Assembly: GCA_019055375.1 (NCBI GenBank)
Contig: JAHQIW010004567.1
Coordinates: forward strand, 310,001-374,000
Length of the DNA stretch: 64,000 nucleotides
From: Parelaphostrongylus tenuis
Taxonomy: Eukaryota; Nematoda; Chromadorea; Rhabditida; Metastrongylidae
Reading direction: 5' to 3'
Shown piece after piece: positions 43,655 to 56,986 of this stretch. The notes under the pieces are model-generated. The model did not search any database and was not told the origin of the DNA. It saw only the letters and a program-made list of their open reading frames with translations. The first letter of the stretch is position 1, and every line of letters starts with the position of its first letter. The translations under genes were made by a program, and so were the position numbers.

Positions 43655-46600
43655 TTTCCCTAAGAGCCACAATTAGTGCTGTTGGATGTTCACTGTAGCT
43701 ACTTTCTCAAGCGATAGTGTTTTTCTAACCGTCCCGTCGAAACGAGTCAAGTAGAGTACAGAATTACATGAATGCAACAATCGCACTTCGCACTGCTCTC
43801 TTATGCTGGACTTTGGTCGCGATGTTATGGTGGCGATTCATTTTAGCAGTCAGATTAATTGATACTGCTTACGTATGAGCTGGACTAATTTTAGCAATAT
43901 CGAATAGAGAAACATCTGCTGCGAACACGTAATTTGAATCGTCTCTCTCTCGTTAATAGGAAGCCATCGAAAAGTTGCAGATGGATGCGCACTGTAAATG
44001 GATTTAAGCTTTATACTGTGTTTGAAGATGGCATTAGCAACTAATTCCGTTTGATGCACTGCTTATTATGGTCAAACTAACACTCTCGTCTTATGCACGA
44101 AGCTTTATTCGGCAATATATCAGTGTAGGATACATTTAACCGGTTTTCTGCAATTTTGAAATTTCTGTGGTCTTACTGCTCCCCTCCATCTCAAACTTGT
44201 GTTGAATCGAATCTCAGATGTAATTGATAAATCCTTATTGTGTTTTCATTTATAACTAGATCATGAGAAAAATAGTAATCTACCTTCTCTCTTTCATTGC
44301 TTTTTCACTCGAACATTTTTACAAATGTCTTTTTCTATCCCACTTTTGTTTTCCGTTCCATTCTCTCTTCAATAATATCACGCTTATGTGACCTTTAGAG
44401 GAGTCATACGATGTAAAAATAGTGACTGTTTCCAACTCGAAGTCAACGCATCTTGACTCATACAGAATTATGATAAATGTAACAAATACTGCTGGAATCC
44501 ATGAAACCATTGCGTACAAGAAGCAAGGCTTATCTTATTTAGGGAGAATACTTATCTTCTAGAGCCAACGACTATACTTTTTTTTCCAGTTCTGGACTCA
44601 TGTACTGAACTTGAAGATAAGTGGGTAATTGGGATTTTGTTTGGAAAGGCACGATGGTGTTGACTAATGCTTCATTCATTTTTTAAAATATTTTCTTTAC
44701 ATGGGAAATATTGAGCACCTGGAATCTTTAGCCTATTTTCGGAAGTTGAAATCTTAACGCATACAAATTCGAGAAGACACTTTATGAAATCATGAATGAG
44801 ATTAATGCTATAGAGTAAGGGTTCTCATACGGGTTTCGAATGGTCTAATCTCTTGTAATTCTCTAATGGTTGAGAAACCACCGGAAGTATCAAAAGCCAG
44901 CTCAATCGCGAAAAGTCCCTCGTCTTTGCTTCTGAACTATACAGCAACGAAATGCTGGAGTGGTATCTGTCATGATGACTATTACACCAAATATATGCAT
45001 GTAACTTAGTCTTTTGCCTTATTTTATTTTACTTACACCGTACTTGTGCGGATTCAAACACTTCCTGCATTCAATTTGTTTTCTCGTGTTCATCGTCAAC
45101 AAAAGTTTTCGACCTTTTCCCATTTTGTTTTAGTGTTACTTGAGGATTTCGTCTAATCCTTGAATGTGGCAGAGTGCTGATAGAAAAAGCTGGAACAGAA
45201 TGCAAATTTTGAAAGTGCTGACCATTTTTGTCTAAGTGGTCCTGCATAGGTTGCATGGAACGAAGATGGAATCCGGTGCCAATAGTAGCAAACCCGAATA
45301 GGCAGTAGTTCCACAATTGTAGTATACCGCCCTCTTTGCTTCCCACAACCACGAAACAACTCTATGAACTCACCAGGTTCTTCAGGTATATGTTATACTC
45401 CTTATTGAGATCCTTAATGGAAATGTAGAACTCCCTAATTGGCTTAACCTGCTGTTTGAATCCACATAATAGTTCCAACTAAGGTTCTGGCGGTTTAGCA
45501 AACGTTTCTGCAAATATATTGTCCAGTTAACGATTGCGTTGTGCAAAAAGTACCGGTTATGTGTCGAATTAATTGCGGAATACCAAGATGTTTGTAACTG
45601 TAGTAGAATCTCCTATGCTCAGAATGGATCCGATAATTCCTTCCGAAAGCGACCGAAGTAGTAGGTGCCAATACTGATTTGACCCTAACTTATTCTCAAA
45701 TGGGCAAAACGCTGATTGAACTACAAAGGGTGGCTTTTGTACGTGGTGACGATTTGGAGAAAGCTTCAACCAGAACGGCTTTCAACTCATTCGCTTCTAT
45801 ACTTCGACGACCCATCTTAATCAGTTGTATGTACTCCAACATATCTTTCAATTGTTTCTTCGTTCGCAGTAATCGTCCATGATGATGTTTTGCTGATAGC
45901 AGTGTCTTGTCGATGTCGACCTCACATCGTGATCTGGAGAGCATCCTTAGTCGCGAGTAGACTCAATTGAATTTAATCGCAATCACGTTCGCTGAACGTG
46001 TAAGCTGTCATCCTAGAGGACGCTTGCATCCCCTGATATGTACTCAACATATCATTTGGCGTCTCTTCATCTCATTAAATAACTGAGCCATCTATGTTTT
46101 GCTGTCGAAGTCCATCAACCTGGATTTCAAATATGAATGAAACTTCGAAGTCTGAGCTCTGCATTTAAGCTGGATGTTAAATGTGTTGGTTTTATCTCAA
46201 GAGACGTCGTTTGAGTGCATCAGTTACCTTTCAAGGTGCCACAAGTGGCTGAGCTGGGGACTAAGAAGCTTCAATATTTCAATACACTCATACGTTTCTC
46301 ATTACTGTCTGCTATTTTAAGCGGTAGTACAACCGCAGAGATGTGATCAAATGTCATAATTACACAGGACGTCATTGGAACTAACCAAATGAACACGTCT
46401 ACTACACGGCATAGGGACTAGTTCTTGCACTGCATCTATAGCATCAGAACAAGGTCTTTTCGAAACCGCAGATCGCATCAAATTTTATGCAATCGCTTAA
46501 GAAGAGAAGAATCAGAAGGCCGATTAGATGACGAGACCTTTATTATTCGTAGGGCAAATAAAAAATTCATCACAAACTATCGATTGTGGCGACTTTGTTA

Positions 46601-47070
46601 TGCACTAATCTGTTATCAATCAAATCGTCCTGTACTAGATCCTATCATTTCGCTTGGTGATTCTCGGAACTCCGCGTTAGAAAATATTAGCGTCTTCTAC
46701 TGATACTCATTAATCTGTAAAGCGGATAGAAATGCATTATAACGTGCAATAATCACTTTGGGGATTAGTCCCCAACGAACTCCTCATAAAATTGTTATTG
46801 GAGAACACTCGAAGCCAAACTTGAGGTGACAGCGAAAATGTGTACGGGATCGCAACGCGAAATAGGAGAAATGGGGGTCGACTCAATCTTGACAAAGTTT
46901 TTTCTAAAGCACGTCTTTTCTTTTATTTTGTTTTTTCTAGAGAGGAAATAAAATCGAAATTGAACAATGAAGTCTTGGTGATTTTGTGAAAAGATCGACC
47001 AAATTTTTTCAGTCCAAGGTCGGTGTTTTCTTGATGAATAGGCATGAGGAGGTTTCTGACACAGTATTTA
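43655..47070. other. Unassigned DNA with possible decayed coding on the minus strand
   Basis: Minus frames 45944-45696 (RTKKQLKDMLEYIQLIKMGR, basic and helical) and 45359-45071 look less random than their surroundings and might be remnants of a polyprotein-like element, but no family was recognised. No SINE, PLE or RTE match elsewhere in this stretch. Confidence 0.3.
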
Positions 47071-47077
47071 TATCGAA

Positions 47078-47222
47078 GAAGGAGTGGTAGCAGAGCGGTT
47101 ATCGCGGTGGTGTAGTGGTAGCACGCGTCTCCGATATGGGTGAACGCGTATTCAACTCCAACCTGGAGTGGATTGCCTCGCATATCACTTAGCATTACTG
47201 GATGTATAATTGTAACAGGATT
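47078..47222 (+). repeat. SINE family A, well-preserved head
   Basis: GAAGGAGTGGTAGCAGAGCGG, then the A box GTGGTGTAGTGGTAGCACGC, a B box (CGTATTCAACTCC), and a tail with CATATCACTTAGCATTACTG. It is followed at 47236-47275 by a degraded minus-strand PLE hammerhead relic (GGTCAACGTTTCGGCAG), the same SINE-beside-PLE-relic association as at 21.3 kb. Confidence 0.65.
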
Positions 47223-47279
47223 TGTTTCGCAGTGGTCAACGTTTCGGCAGATTTTACCTCCTTCAAGCATACTCGAAGT

Positions 47280-48105
47280 CTAGATAGTAAAAACTGTGAA
47301 CAGCTCTTTTGATGAAAGGTCATCGTGTTTTGTGCGTCGTATAATTAACAATATAGATCACTCACGCGAGAGTTTTTGTAGGGAGGACTGTATCAAATCA
47401 AGAAACAAAATTTGGATATAGAGGTAAACTGCATGTGTTCAGAAGTCACTTTTCGCTGCAGTTCCTTCTTGGGTAATCTATATCCGTTTGAAATATATAG
47501 AAACATTCTATTCTACATACGTTCTGTTCACTAGTTCTTTACTTGCGAGGGAATTGATTTTTTTCCTCAAACTTCTCCACTATACATTCCTGTCTTGTAC
47601 TTGATCAGTGAAGTATTCTGTTTGACCTTAAAATTTCCATTGGGTGTTTTTTTTTGTGGACCAAAAGTGGCTCATCTCTTTTTGATGTCAATTCACATAT
47701 TTTGTGAAAAAAAATCAGATGTACCATACTGGAATGCCCCTTTATATTACAGCAAATTGTTAGATTAGATGTTATACAAAACTGCCGGACAAGTGATTTT
47801 GAAGATTAGAAAGATTTAGTATTCGGACAGAGTTCGTTAGTGCCATCGATTTCTCTAAATCGAGCCTTTCGAGATATCAGTGCTTACTTCATTAGTAATA
47901 AAGGCCTTTAAAAGTAAGACTTTATTTTCTCTAAATGTCGCTCCATATTGTGTGATTCCTTTTTCTGCTCCCTATTTGATTGCACACATCTGTGACTTTT
48001 CAAAACAGGTTTCTCAGTAAGAATCTTTTCTTCTCAAGGATAAGGAAAGAGATTATGGTCCAGCACGTTTCTATCATCTGACCATCGACACTGCTTTGTG
48101 ATTTA
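47280..48105. other. Unassigned DNA
   Basis: AT-rich with poly-T runs. No gene or shared repeat recognised. Confidence 0.4.
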
Positions 48106-48109
48106 GCCG

Positions 48110-48520
48110 CTTTCAATGAAGTTTACTCGAAGTTAAAAGATGGCGGCCATTCTCGTTTTGCTTTCTTCCTTGTGATCTAAAACGCTGACTACTTTTCAAC
48201 AACTCGGAACTTTTGTTTTTCCCTCGTAGAGCAGGAGACGTAACAGTTATCAATGTATCAGAAGAGTAGTGGCTGGAGGCGAAGCGGAGCACAACGGCTT
48301 CTATTTCGATTTTGAACTCGATGGTCAGAATGGGTGCTAGAAGTAGTCCTTTGGACAACTATTTGATTTGCACGTAATATTTTCTGCAGAAGGTTGTAGA
48401 ATTTAGGCATCTCATTGAAAAAGCAATCAGCTGTCCAATCGGTAAGACGTACATGTTTATCGCTCTTTTGTTTTGCATAGGGAGCTCGAGAATGGCTGGC
48501 ACAACCGAGTCATTTGACGT
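48110..48520 (-). mobile_element. Decayed PLE reverse transcriptase fragment
   Basis: Reading the minus strand from 48500 to 48110 gives NMYVLPIGQLIAFSMRCLN, KYYVQIK, KGLLLAPILTIEFKIEIEAV, then SSHYSSDTLITVTS. These align in order with NMYGFSIRQVMALLKECLN, GLAMGQRLAPALAIAF and the YIDD block of the 32 kb copy, with the catalytic residues gone. More diverged than the other copies. Confidence 0.65.
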
Positions 48521-49139
48521 ATCTGTGCAAGGTGCCGCAGTATCAAGAAGCTGCTGTTATATACACGCTGCACGGTCAGTCGTTACAGGAAGAGTTCCAG
48601 GGTTTCTCTGCTCCTTCGCTTTCACTCACCATAAACGATACCGGGCGACACCGAGAGTGTATACCTCAAGTGACTGTCTGCGTTTCCCATTGCCTGTGTT
48701 AAAACTATTTTCCCAACAACATATGTATCACTCAGATAGATATTATTGGACAAAATTTTTCATATTCAGTACATGAATTTTCTTCAGTTTTGGCGTACTT
48801 TCTTCCTTTCCTAAATAAAAGGGCGTAATATCTTGAAGATTCATCGTTTCTAAAATGATGAAAATCTTTCGACGTTGTTAAAGTAGCAACAGCTTTGCTC
48901 TAAATCTAGATGCGCTTTTGAATGACACTTGTAAGTGGCGTATAGAGGTCAGGAACGGGTCAAGTAATTAATATCCAGACGAACAATTACACCGAACAAT
49001 AAATCTTTGACGAGACAGCTGAGGCAGTGTCTATGATACGTGATATTGCGCTTGAATAAGAGAGTAGAAAAAAATTTAATCCCATGACCGAATATCTGTT
49101 AACCTTGGCATCTAAAGTTCCATGATTTCTTTTGTAGCC

Positions 49140-49990
49140 AAAACTCAAGGTTGCTGTAATACAATTTATTCTAACAGCTCTCTTTTCGGCGGTTTCGCCT
49201 TTCTCAGAGCCTGGGAAGATCGGGTTGTCCGCAACCCTATCAGCCAAACGCCTCCATCACGCCATTGGAAACATTCAGCAAACCCTGATTTCAATCGCAT
49301 CAAGCACAAAACAATTTTCAACATACTAACCGCTTTTTATAAACCGTCCACTAAGTTGTTCAAGTGGAAACTAACCACGCAGGGAACACATGGACTGCGG
49401 GTGCAAATCCCATTTCAAAATAAGTCCTATATACTGTGCCACAAATCGTGTGATAAGGAGGCATTCCTCCTTACGATTCATGTTTGGACATATTGCGTTT
49501 ATTCAAAGTGTTTCCAGAATCTTGCATATTGAGATTCTATGTTTTTGTGCGAGGATGGTGACTTCTAGTTCAAATTCATCTCATTATGTGTGTGTGTCCT
49601 ATGCGCACCTAGTGGGATGCTTGGTTTAGCCTTAAGCTCTCCGATTAGGTGTTCATTTTTATGGATACTGAGCGGCCTACCCGTTTCTCCGATGTACCAC
49701 AAAAGATTGAGTGAACGGTACCTGGACTTATGCAGTCACCGTTTTGACCTTAACGACGTATTGTGTACTCTTGTGTTGTACATAGACGGTCATATAAATG
49801 TTGCGGATTAGTTGATACCTCAGACTATTTAATGGCACTTTAATCGTCATTATCGAGTTCCCGCTCTTTTCTCAATGATCACCCTTTTCAAACATCGTTT
49901 GATATCTGCACCTAATTTCTTTGCTAAGGAATGGCAGGATGAACGGGACTTAGTCTTCGCTTGAATTGCCGTTCCCGGGGCGCGTTATTG
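49140..49990 (-). mobile_element. Decayed PLE GIY-YIG region and terminus
   Basis: The minus strand carries IGETGRPLSIHKNEHLIGEL near 49700-49640, matching the PLE endonuclease block, then further decayed sequence and a terminal hammerhead relic at about 49175-49212 (GGCT, CTGAGAA, GGCG..CCGCC, GAAAA). Upstream, to about 49990, lie broken pieces of the linker. It is not collinear with the 48.1 kb fragment, so it is a separate copy. Confidence 0.65.
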
Positions 49991-50051
49991 CCTCTTGAAC
50001 CAATCTCGAAAAGCTACATTTTCTTAGCCTTTGGAAAAGTTCAAATTTCAG

Positions 50052-50248
50052 ACAAGAGAAATAGACATTAATAATGTTTCAAATAGTGTTGCAGGCGATC
50101 GGGACCCATGTGCAGTGCCACCGTCGTCACGAAGTCGGATTGAAGGCGTCGACGGAAGTTTGATTGCTGATGTCACTTCTCCACACGGGAAGGATCACCG
50201 CATTGTTTTCTACCGTAAAATCAACGTGTTTGCCTTCGAACTTCTTGA
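50052..50248 (+). CDS. Candidate coding exon, family unknown
   Basis: Bounded by an AAATTTCAG acceptor and a GTACGT donor, with an uninterrupted frame that includes DRDPCAVPPSSRSRIEG, SLIADVTSPHGKDHRIVFYR and INVFAFELLE, ending in phase 2. The candidate exon at 51685 starts in the matching phase, and the ceramide kinase exons follow on the same strand, so this may be the N-terminal part of that gene. I do not recognise the sequence as a known domain. Confidence 0.38.
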
Positions 50249-50307
50249 GTACGTATGATTTTGCTAAGCTCATTGAGTTATTTCACCAGTCTACTAATTA
50301 TTTCCTG

Positions 50308-50346
50308 ACGCGAATGTTTTGCACATCACTCTCCATCACTGGGTAA
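50308..50346 (+). repeat. SINE family A tail fragment
   Basis: TTTTGCACATCACTCTCCAT and following matches the tail of the copy at 17.9 kb; the tRNA-like head is missing. Confidence 0.55.
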
Positions 50347-50763
50347 GCCAGTACAGTTATAGAAAGCCTGAATGACGAAATGTGGTGTTGTTGGATTGTT
50401 TACAGAAATTTTGCGACATTAATCTTGCAGAACGCAGAATCTTCTCTTCACATAGCTCATGTCATACCCTTAAGCGTATTAAGAAAAATAACTATTCTGA
50501 TGAAATGTCGTATTTACTAATTGCACACCTGTCTCATTGCACACCATATAGATGCTATAGTGCTCACCGCGTTTTCGACCTTTCACGACCGCGTGTACTG
50601 ATTTCGGTGCATGAACCAGTTAATTGGCGGGAAATTTCAACCTCTAAAGTCTCCCTCTTACTGGCCTAGATTTTTTTTTTATCAAGAGTCGAACCAAATA
50701 ACAGATTGTGATCTTAAGAAGCTCCATCTTCCCTGATTTCTGATTATTAAGTAAGCTCTCTAG

Positions 50764-51034
50764 AACGCGTGTGGTGCAATGGTTAGATGTGCTCTACATA
50801 GCACACGTGATCGATGGTTCGATTCCGCGCTCAAGGCTCACCAAACCTTTCTTCCCTTCGGGGTCGGTGATTTAGCATTATTCGTCTGGAAGGATAGCAG
50901 CACTGACATGATATATCGGTAGGCCACCGCGATCATTATATAGGCCAGATGTGCATTCAGTAACCTTAAATGAAGCTAATAATGCAGACGAGTGCGCGGC
51001 GTATTCCTTAGGGATTGGTAAACATCGGGAGCTT
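50764..51034 (+). repeat. tRNA-derived SINE, family B
   Basis: Head ACGCGTGTGGTGCAATGGTT, B box GATGGTTCGATTCCG, then the body (GGATAGCAGCACTGACATG, AGGCCACCGCGATCA) to ATTCCTTAGGGATTGG. It lies between the two candidate N-terminal exons of the ceramide kinase gene. Confidence 0.78.
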
Positions 51035-51684
51035 ACTTTGAGCTTTGAATAAGCATTGATTTCGATGCACATAAAAACCTCTTCTGAAGGACGTGTTCAG
51101 CCTTGTTTTGATTCGACGAGACGGAAGAGATGATGGTATAATCATATTCGCCATAGCTATGTTTGCGATCAAAACCTTTTCGAAATTGCGCATTGAGTTC
51201 AGTGCGTACGTATGTAACGTAATTATTAACGCTTTCTTAGCCTAGGTTTTGATTCCTTGTTCATTTGCTTACGGCAATATGTCCATGATCTGTGACGATC
51301 ACTTATAGCTGTATTAAATCTATATGCAATGAGTAATAGAACAGAATTTTTACATTTGCAGTAATCTACGTCAGCAATCAAAACAATTTTGTTCGTCGTC
51401 AACGCTATTTGTAACTTCAAAGTAACGGAGAGAGCCACTCTTTTTGCCCCATTCAGATATCTCCAAACAGCGAAGCGCAAACTCATATGAGAGGTTATGA
51501 CCGAAGTGAAAAGCCTTAGAAGCATATGGTTACAGTATCCACTCTCTAGGGGCTCATTTAAACTTAGGTGTGCTTCTCTACTATGTCATATTCCAGTTAT
51601 GACGATGTCCAAAGTGCATGCGAATGTTATATTGATGTATAAATGTGCTTCCACATTTTGACATGATATCGTACGGCATTGCAG

Positions 51685-51787
51685 TAAAACTGCACGACAC
51701 TCGATCACGTACCGTCTCGATGAGCTTCTATGCGTGCGAACAGCACCAGTGAAGATCAAGAGTGGAGTACCAGTATTTGAAGAGAAG
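51685..51787 (+). CDS. Candidate upstream exon, possibly ceramide kinase
   Basis: Flanked by a CATTGCAG acceptor and a GTAAGT donor, a strong match to the splice consensus. The open frame includes ARHSITYRLDELLCVRTAPV and KIKSGVPVFEEK. Its entry phase fits the exon ending at 50248; the next exon before 52719 was not identified. The assignment to ceramide kinase is positional. Confidence 0.4.
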
Positions 51788-51939
51788 GTAAGTTACTTAC
51801 ATCATCCTCTCTAGTAGGGTTCGGGCCACGTCGTTTTTTCCTTGCACAACATCTTTACTGGCTAACATTTTCATAAATTCTCGGCAAATTTTGTGTAGTG
51901 AACAAGTGGAACAACTCCTCTTTTCATATCGGTAACGGA

Positions 51940-52030
51940 TTCATGCAGGGAAGGTAGCGCAGTGGTTCTTGATGCAGTGTTAGAAGCAAGGTGATAAGCG
52001 CTGCATTGGTCGATTCCCGGCCCTATCACT
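51940..52030 (+). repeat. tRNA-like sequence, probable SINE head
   Basis: GGTAGCGCAGTGGTTCTTGA resembles an A box and GGTCGATTCCCGG a B box, about 60 nt apart. The intervening arm does not form a normal anticodon stem. Confidence 0.4.
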
Positions 52031-52718
52031 TTCTTGTAGTCAATCAACTGAGTGCATAGGAACACACTGGCTCGCCTACATCCGAGATTGCAAGAAGAAT
52101 GGTCTCGATCGGTATTGTGTGGAATTCATGAAGGAGATGAAATTCTCGAAAAACAGTTGAACAACAAGTGTACGAAAATTCGAAGATCTTTGTGGACGAT
52201 GAATGTGAGGATACGAATGGGATGCAAACAGTGCTAGGATCCGTCCACTCAATTAGGATAATGGTCGTACAAGAAAATGAGTGAATTTGTTGGTTTTTGG
52301 GCAATAGGTAGCAATTTTTCTATCAGTGAGAGACTTAAAGAGTGGTTGACAGATTGGTATAGTTATTGGGAAGGCTGTGACATTATGCTCTAGAGGTGTG
52401 TATAGCATGTGTAGAAAATGGAGTATACATTTCCAAAGAATTTTTCCAATTTGCTCAAACACTTACTTAAGCTTGCAGTATAGCCTGAGAGAATGATTAA
52501 AGCCTTTTATTTGGTATGTCAGCGGCTGACGTAAGCTTCGATAGTCTCGCCCGCCTAATCAGAACCAGGCGCCTTTGATATAGGATGGGGAAACAAGCCA
52601 CTAAAATATTAATTTCGAAAAGACTCAAATCACTCTCTCGACTATATTGAGTATTTATAGATAGGTTCAAAAAACAGTCCATTGAAAGGCAATAACTCAG
52701 TCAAACTACTTTTTCCAG

Positions 52719-55700
52719 TTGAAACCGTGATCATATTATTGCCAATTTTGATCACAATTGATAACTTTCCACAAAACAGCTGTTTTAAGATAGTATCGAC
52801 AGATGCGACACTGTTTTTCAACTTCGTCTTCAAAAGGGACAAGTGTCGTTGGCGATTAAAGCAGTTACCGGTAACGTTTAATACGCGCTCAGAACGCAAC
52901 TACTGGTTCAACATAATCACTGCAACGTTGATTGGTAGGCGATAATCATTAGCCGAACTATCTCGAGTTATCGTGAAGAATTGCAGGAGTGCGGAGTCGT
53001 CCGAAAAACATCATCGTATTTATCAATCCGTTTGGTGGAAAAGGCAAAGCGCAACAGATCTTCCAAAATTATGTAATTTTTGTGAATTGTTCGTATGACT
53101 TGAAATCAGCGACAAAGTTTTTTTCGCTTAGAATATCTTCAACATTTCCTCATTTTTTGTTATATTTATGTTAAAAATGCTCGTAGCAGAGTACAATGCA
53201 GGCTACCTCTTAATGCTATACTTAAATCATTAACATCGAACCTTCCACACGAACGCTATAGTTAGTGTTCATAGGTACAGCAATTAAGTCCCTTCAGAAC
53301 CATTTTCAAGCTCCGTAGGCCCTTTCGAAGCCTTTTCTCCACTGTGAATCGAACAATAAAACGACAATCTCGAAAATCAGTTTACCGTCTTTATTAGTTT
53401 TTTATACAAATACGCGACTTCAATGTAACAGTGTTATTGCGTGATATATTAGGTGTTGACAAATTTTGATGGAGATCAGAAACTATAATATAGTGGTAAA
53501 CAGAAGTCTGTCTGTACGCGTTTCTTCATAAGGAAATTCAACTTAGAGAGGAGGTGGGAGTCCCTTGAATGAATTATGGATTGTTTGGATTGTTAATGCT
53601 GAACTAAATTGAGTTAAAGCTTTATTTGGGAAGTCACCATGACTAAGTTTTAATTACTCCTGCAAGAAATCGGATGAACCAAAAAGCATCGTAGTGCTGA
53701 TGAGCCTGGAAAAACGAAAGAGTCCTGTAGTACTGTATATGTGCCATACTAGGACCTCATAAAAGGCTTGAAACATATTATTATTATATCAGATTCTTAA
53801 GTTATACATCACTTTGGCCTAATAGGACAGTTTCTCGTGTTATGAAATTATTGACGCGTTGTTTTTAGGTGGAGCCGTTTTTCAAACTTACTCCGGGTCT
53901 GTCATACGAAGTGATTCTCACGCAGAGAGCGAATCATGCTAGAGACTACATCATTGAAATGTCACCGGACCACTGGCAAAGTGTAGACGGCTTGGTAAGC
54001 AAGTACCTGAAAGCAAGAGTCTTCCTACATTATCATTCCAACAGTAGTTGAAGAAGATCGCCAACAATTCATGATGACGATTGATTCAAGAACGAGCTCA
54101 TTTTGACATTTGCTTGATTTGTAGTAAGAACCTATCTACAGCACTTCTCTTTTTCCAGGTTTCCGTCGGCGGTGATGGCTTGTTCAACGAGTTACTGTCT
54201 GGTGGTCTTCTAAGGACACAGGAAGAATCAGGTGCATTGATTAATCCGGATTTTATCTCTTCAAGTTTATATTGGTTCGCGGCTTATTCACACTAGCAGT
54301 TCTCTAATCTCACAGTGAAACCGAGTTTTTTTTTGTTAAGGGTTATAAGACGCAGTGACTTTCTGGGAGTACTGAGTGGAAATCATTTCGCATCGTTCTC
54401 TAGGTGTTGAATATCTACACCGATTTCAGGGAAGGACATTGATGATCCTGACGCAGAGCAATTACAGACGCCACACCTCCGATTCGGAATCATTGGTGCG
54501 GGATCTGCAAATTCGATCGTTAGTACTGTTCACGAAACGACTGACTACGCTACTGCAGCACTTCACATTGCCATAGGTGATGATCAGTGAGAATTCTCTA
54601 TGAAATTTTTATAATAAATGCATTCTCAATTTAAGACCATGGTAAGAGTTCCTTCACTAGAACATTGGTAGGCAGCGTCAATTCGTTACTTCGACGCTGT
54701 AATACCAAGTTTTTTGCCCTGTAACTGCAGAAGTTGTCAGCTGACACAAGCTCTTCTGTTCCTTACAGCTAATGCAAACACTTTCTTCTTGCTCTTTTCT
54801 GCGAGATTATTTTGTAACAAATGTGTATAAGAGATGCCTCGCTTCCAAGTTTGCTGGTCGACAACTTCATCACCACAAACTCAGTCGATAATATCAAGTC
54901 TGGAGGTGTTCTTCTGACCTTTCGCAATTATTTGTACGTGCAGCGCTCTTACAATTTGATTTTACATGCTTGTCGTCATAATTAGATGTAGTAATATATC
55001 CAAGAATGACAAGAAAATTACGGCCCTCGGACGGGGGTTGAACCGCGTTTCCTCAAATCTCTATGGGTTTCTTGAAGTCCTCCATTCTTTGGTCTCCATG
55101 AATTCATTTGGATCCTTGTTCATCTTTTGCATTTATTAGGTTCCGAATGCAATGTTGATGTGTGCACGGTGCACGAACACAAGAATTTGCTGCGAATCTC
55201 GGCCAATGCCATCTCGTACGGCTGGTTGGGCGACGTGCTCAGGGACTCGGAACGCTATAGATGGCTTGGACCAATACGCTACCAATGGAGTGGTCAGTAG
55301 ATATGACTTAGGTTGGAAGCGTTTACGAAGTGTGATCATGATTCTCAGCTCTGCGAACAACGATTCGCCATCCGATCTACCGAGGAAAAGTATCGTTCTC
55401 ATTGTCGCGTAAAGAGACCGAAGACCCAAGGGAAACGCTCCCACCGTGCCTTACGCCATGTGCCACTTGTGATTCTCTCTCTAGGTCTGACCTCTTCCAA
55501 GTTTGTGTATTAAGTGATTGACTTCTCAACTCACATTTTTCTGAGGTTTAGTGGTATTCCACAAACACATTCCACTCCCCGATATGACTTCCACTGGTAC
55601 ACGGATTTCACACATGTCATCTGCTGCGTGATTCCGACTGTTACTGTGTTTACGCCGTACGGATTAGCACCATTCACAGGTTAATATTTTTGAATTTTTT

Positions 55701-56986
55701 TTAGTCTACTCTTCATTCACAAATTTCAATATGTCAGCGGTATTGCTGAGATATAACCGCGGTAAATCACATAAACAAAAATTTGTAAACAAGAAAGTAG
55801 TATAATTTGAATGACAGTTCAGTGTTTTGTTCTCTTAGAAGCAATCTAGAATAGCTCCTAATTATGACCTGCATCTTTGTGAATGGTTTACATAAATTTC
55901 AAAGGTATATTTTTTCAATGATTGTTTCCACCCATAGAACGATGTTTCCAAGTTTCTTCTCTAAGTATGCTATTGTGTTCTCTTTTACGTTTATTCTGCT
56001 TATATCATCAGCGCTTACATAAATTTGTATCTTTGTGCTAAAATATATTCAACGTGTCCATGAGGTCATTCAAAAGCTGATATTTCAATGCCTGGGAAAT
56101 ACGGTAGAGATGGCTCGATGTGCTTCTAAAAACTCTAAAGAGATCTAAATGTCACAGATCTTGGCAAACATGTCCAATTGACGGTATTTTGAAAAGAAGT
56201 TTTGGAGCTTATACATTATGTAAACTGGCGCCATGTAAAATAGATGAAGTAAATATGTCACCTTACCATTTCACTGCTTCGTTCCAGATATTTTAATCCT
56301 CTTATGTCATTTTATCCACGTCTTTTCAGGTATTGGTGACGGAACTTTGGATCTCGCTCTTGTTCCAAAAATTTCTCGATGTCATAATATACAATTTATG
56401 AGAAAAGTTGCGATGTACGGAGGAAAAGGAGTGGGTTTCTTACATTAAAATTTTCAGTTTCGTGACCCGCTGTATTACTCTGCTACCATTCTTGTCATTC
56501 TCATTTTTTATGTATCGTTTCCGCGATAATATATGAGACTAGCTTAGTTTTCAGAAAAGTTCATCAGCTGACCGTAGCTCTCAAATTCGCTAAATTACAT
56601 GGTTTAGCTGTACAAACTCGACCGAACCCTCTGTTGCTTTCGAGTTTTGCGATGGTCTTTTGAACCAGATGAAAATCAAGTCGATCCGGGTGTTTGGAAT
56701 CTTGATGGAGAGATTCTCGAACAACCCAGAGGCACTCCTCTACACTTTAGGTAAGTCTGCTATGCGTTTTATAGCGAAGCGGATTCAGGAGTTTTGACAT
56801 AATCTCATCAAATAAAAAATCCTTGTACTGACCATGATAGGTGGAGGACAGTTTCACCATCAGTAATCGCTTTCTAGATTGCACCCTCAGCTGATAAGCT
56901 TCTTCGGACGTGACGCAGCAATGGTGGAGCCTTCAAAGAGGCAAAGCTACATCAAAAAGAGGAAGTCTAGTATCGTTTATACGTGA
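52719..56986 (+). CDS. Ceramide kinase (N-terminal exons not resolved)
   Basis: Ceramide kinase phosphorylates ceramide to ceramide-1-phosphate using ATP. Exons: 52719-52934, 52987-53072, 53869-53994, 54159-54231, 54430-54576, 55140-55296, 55552-55679, 56330-56430, 56608-56750 and 56878-56986 (TGA). All phases agree, giving about 427 residues; human CERK has 537, so about 100 N-terminal residues are missing. The first exon matches the end of the PH-like region (RDKCRWRLKQLPVTF). The lipid-kinase core follows: IIVFINPFGGKGKAQQIF (nucleotide-binding loop), VSVGGDGLFNELLSGG (GGDG), FGIIGAGSANSI, SYGWLGDVLRDSERYRWLG and IGDGTLDLALVP. The C terminus has VWNLDGEIL and a basic tail (KRQSYIKKRKSS). 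The donor of the sixth exon is chosen at 55297 because the nearer GTCAGT at 55293 would break the frame. Confidence 0.92.

Noticed and set aside
45071..45944. Minus-strand frames as a host gene
   Set aside because: Somewhat protein-like, but with no recognised family and no consistent splicing; mentioned only as possible decayed coding.
54990..55060. tRNA-like B-box stretch on the minus strand inside a ceramide kinase intron
   Set aside because: GGTTCAACCCCC resembles a B box, but no A box or cloverleaf is present.
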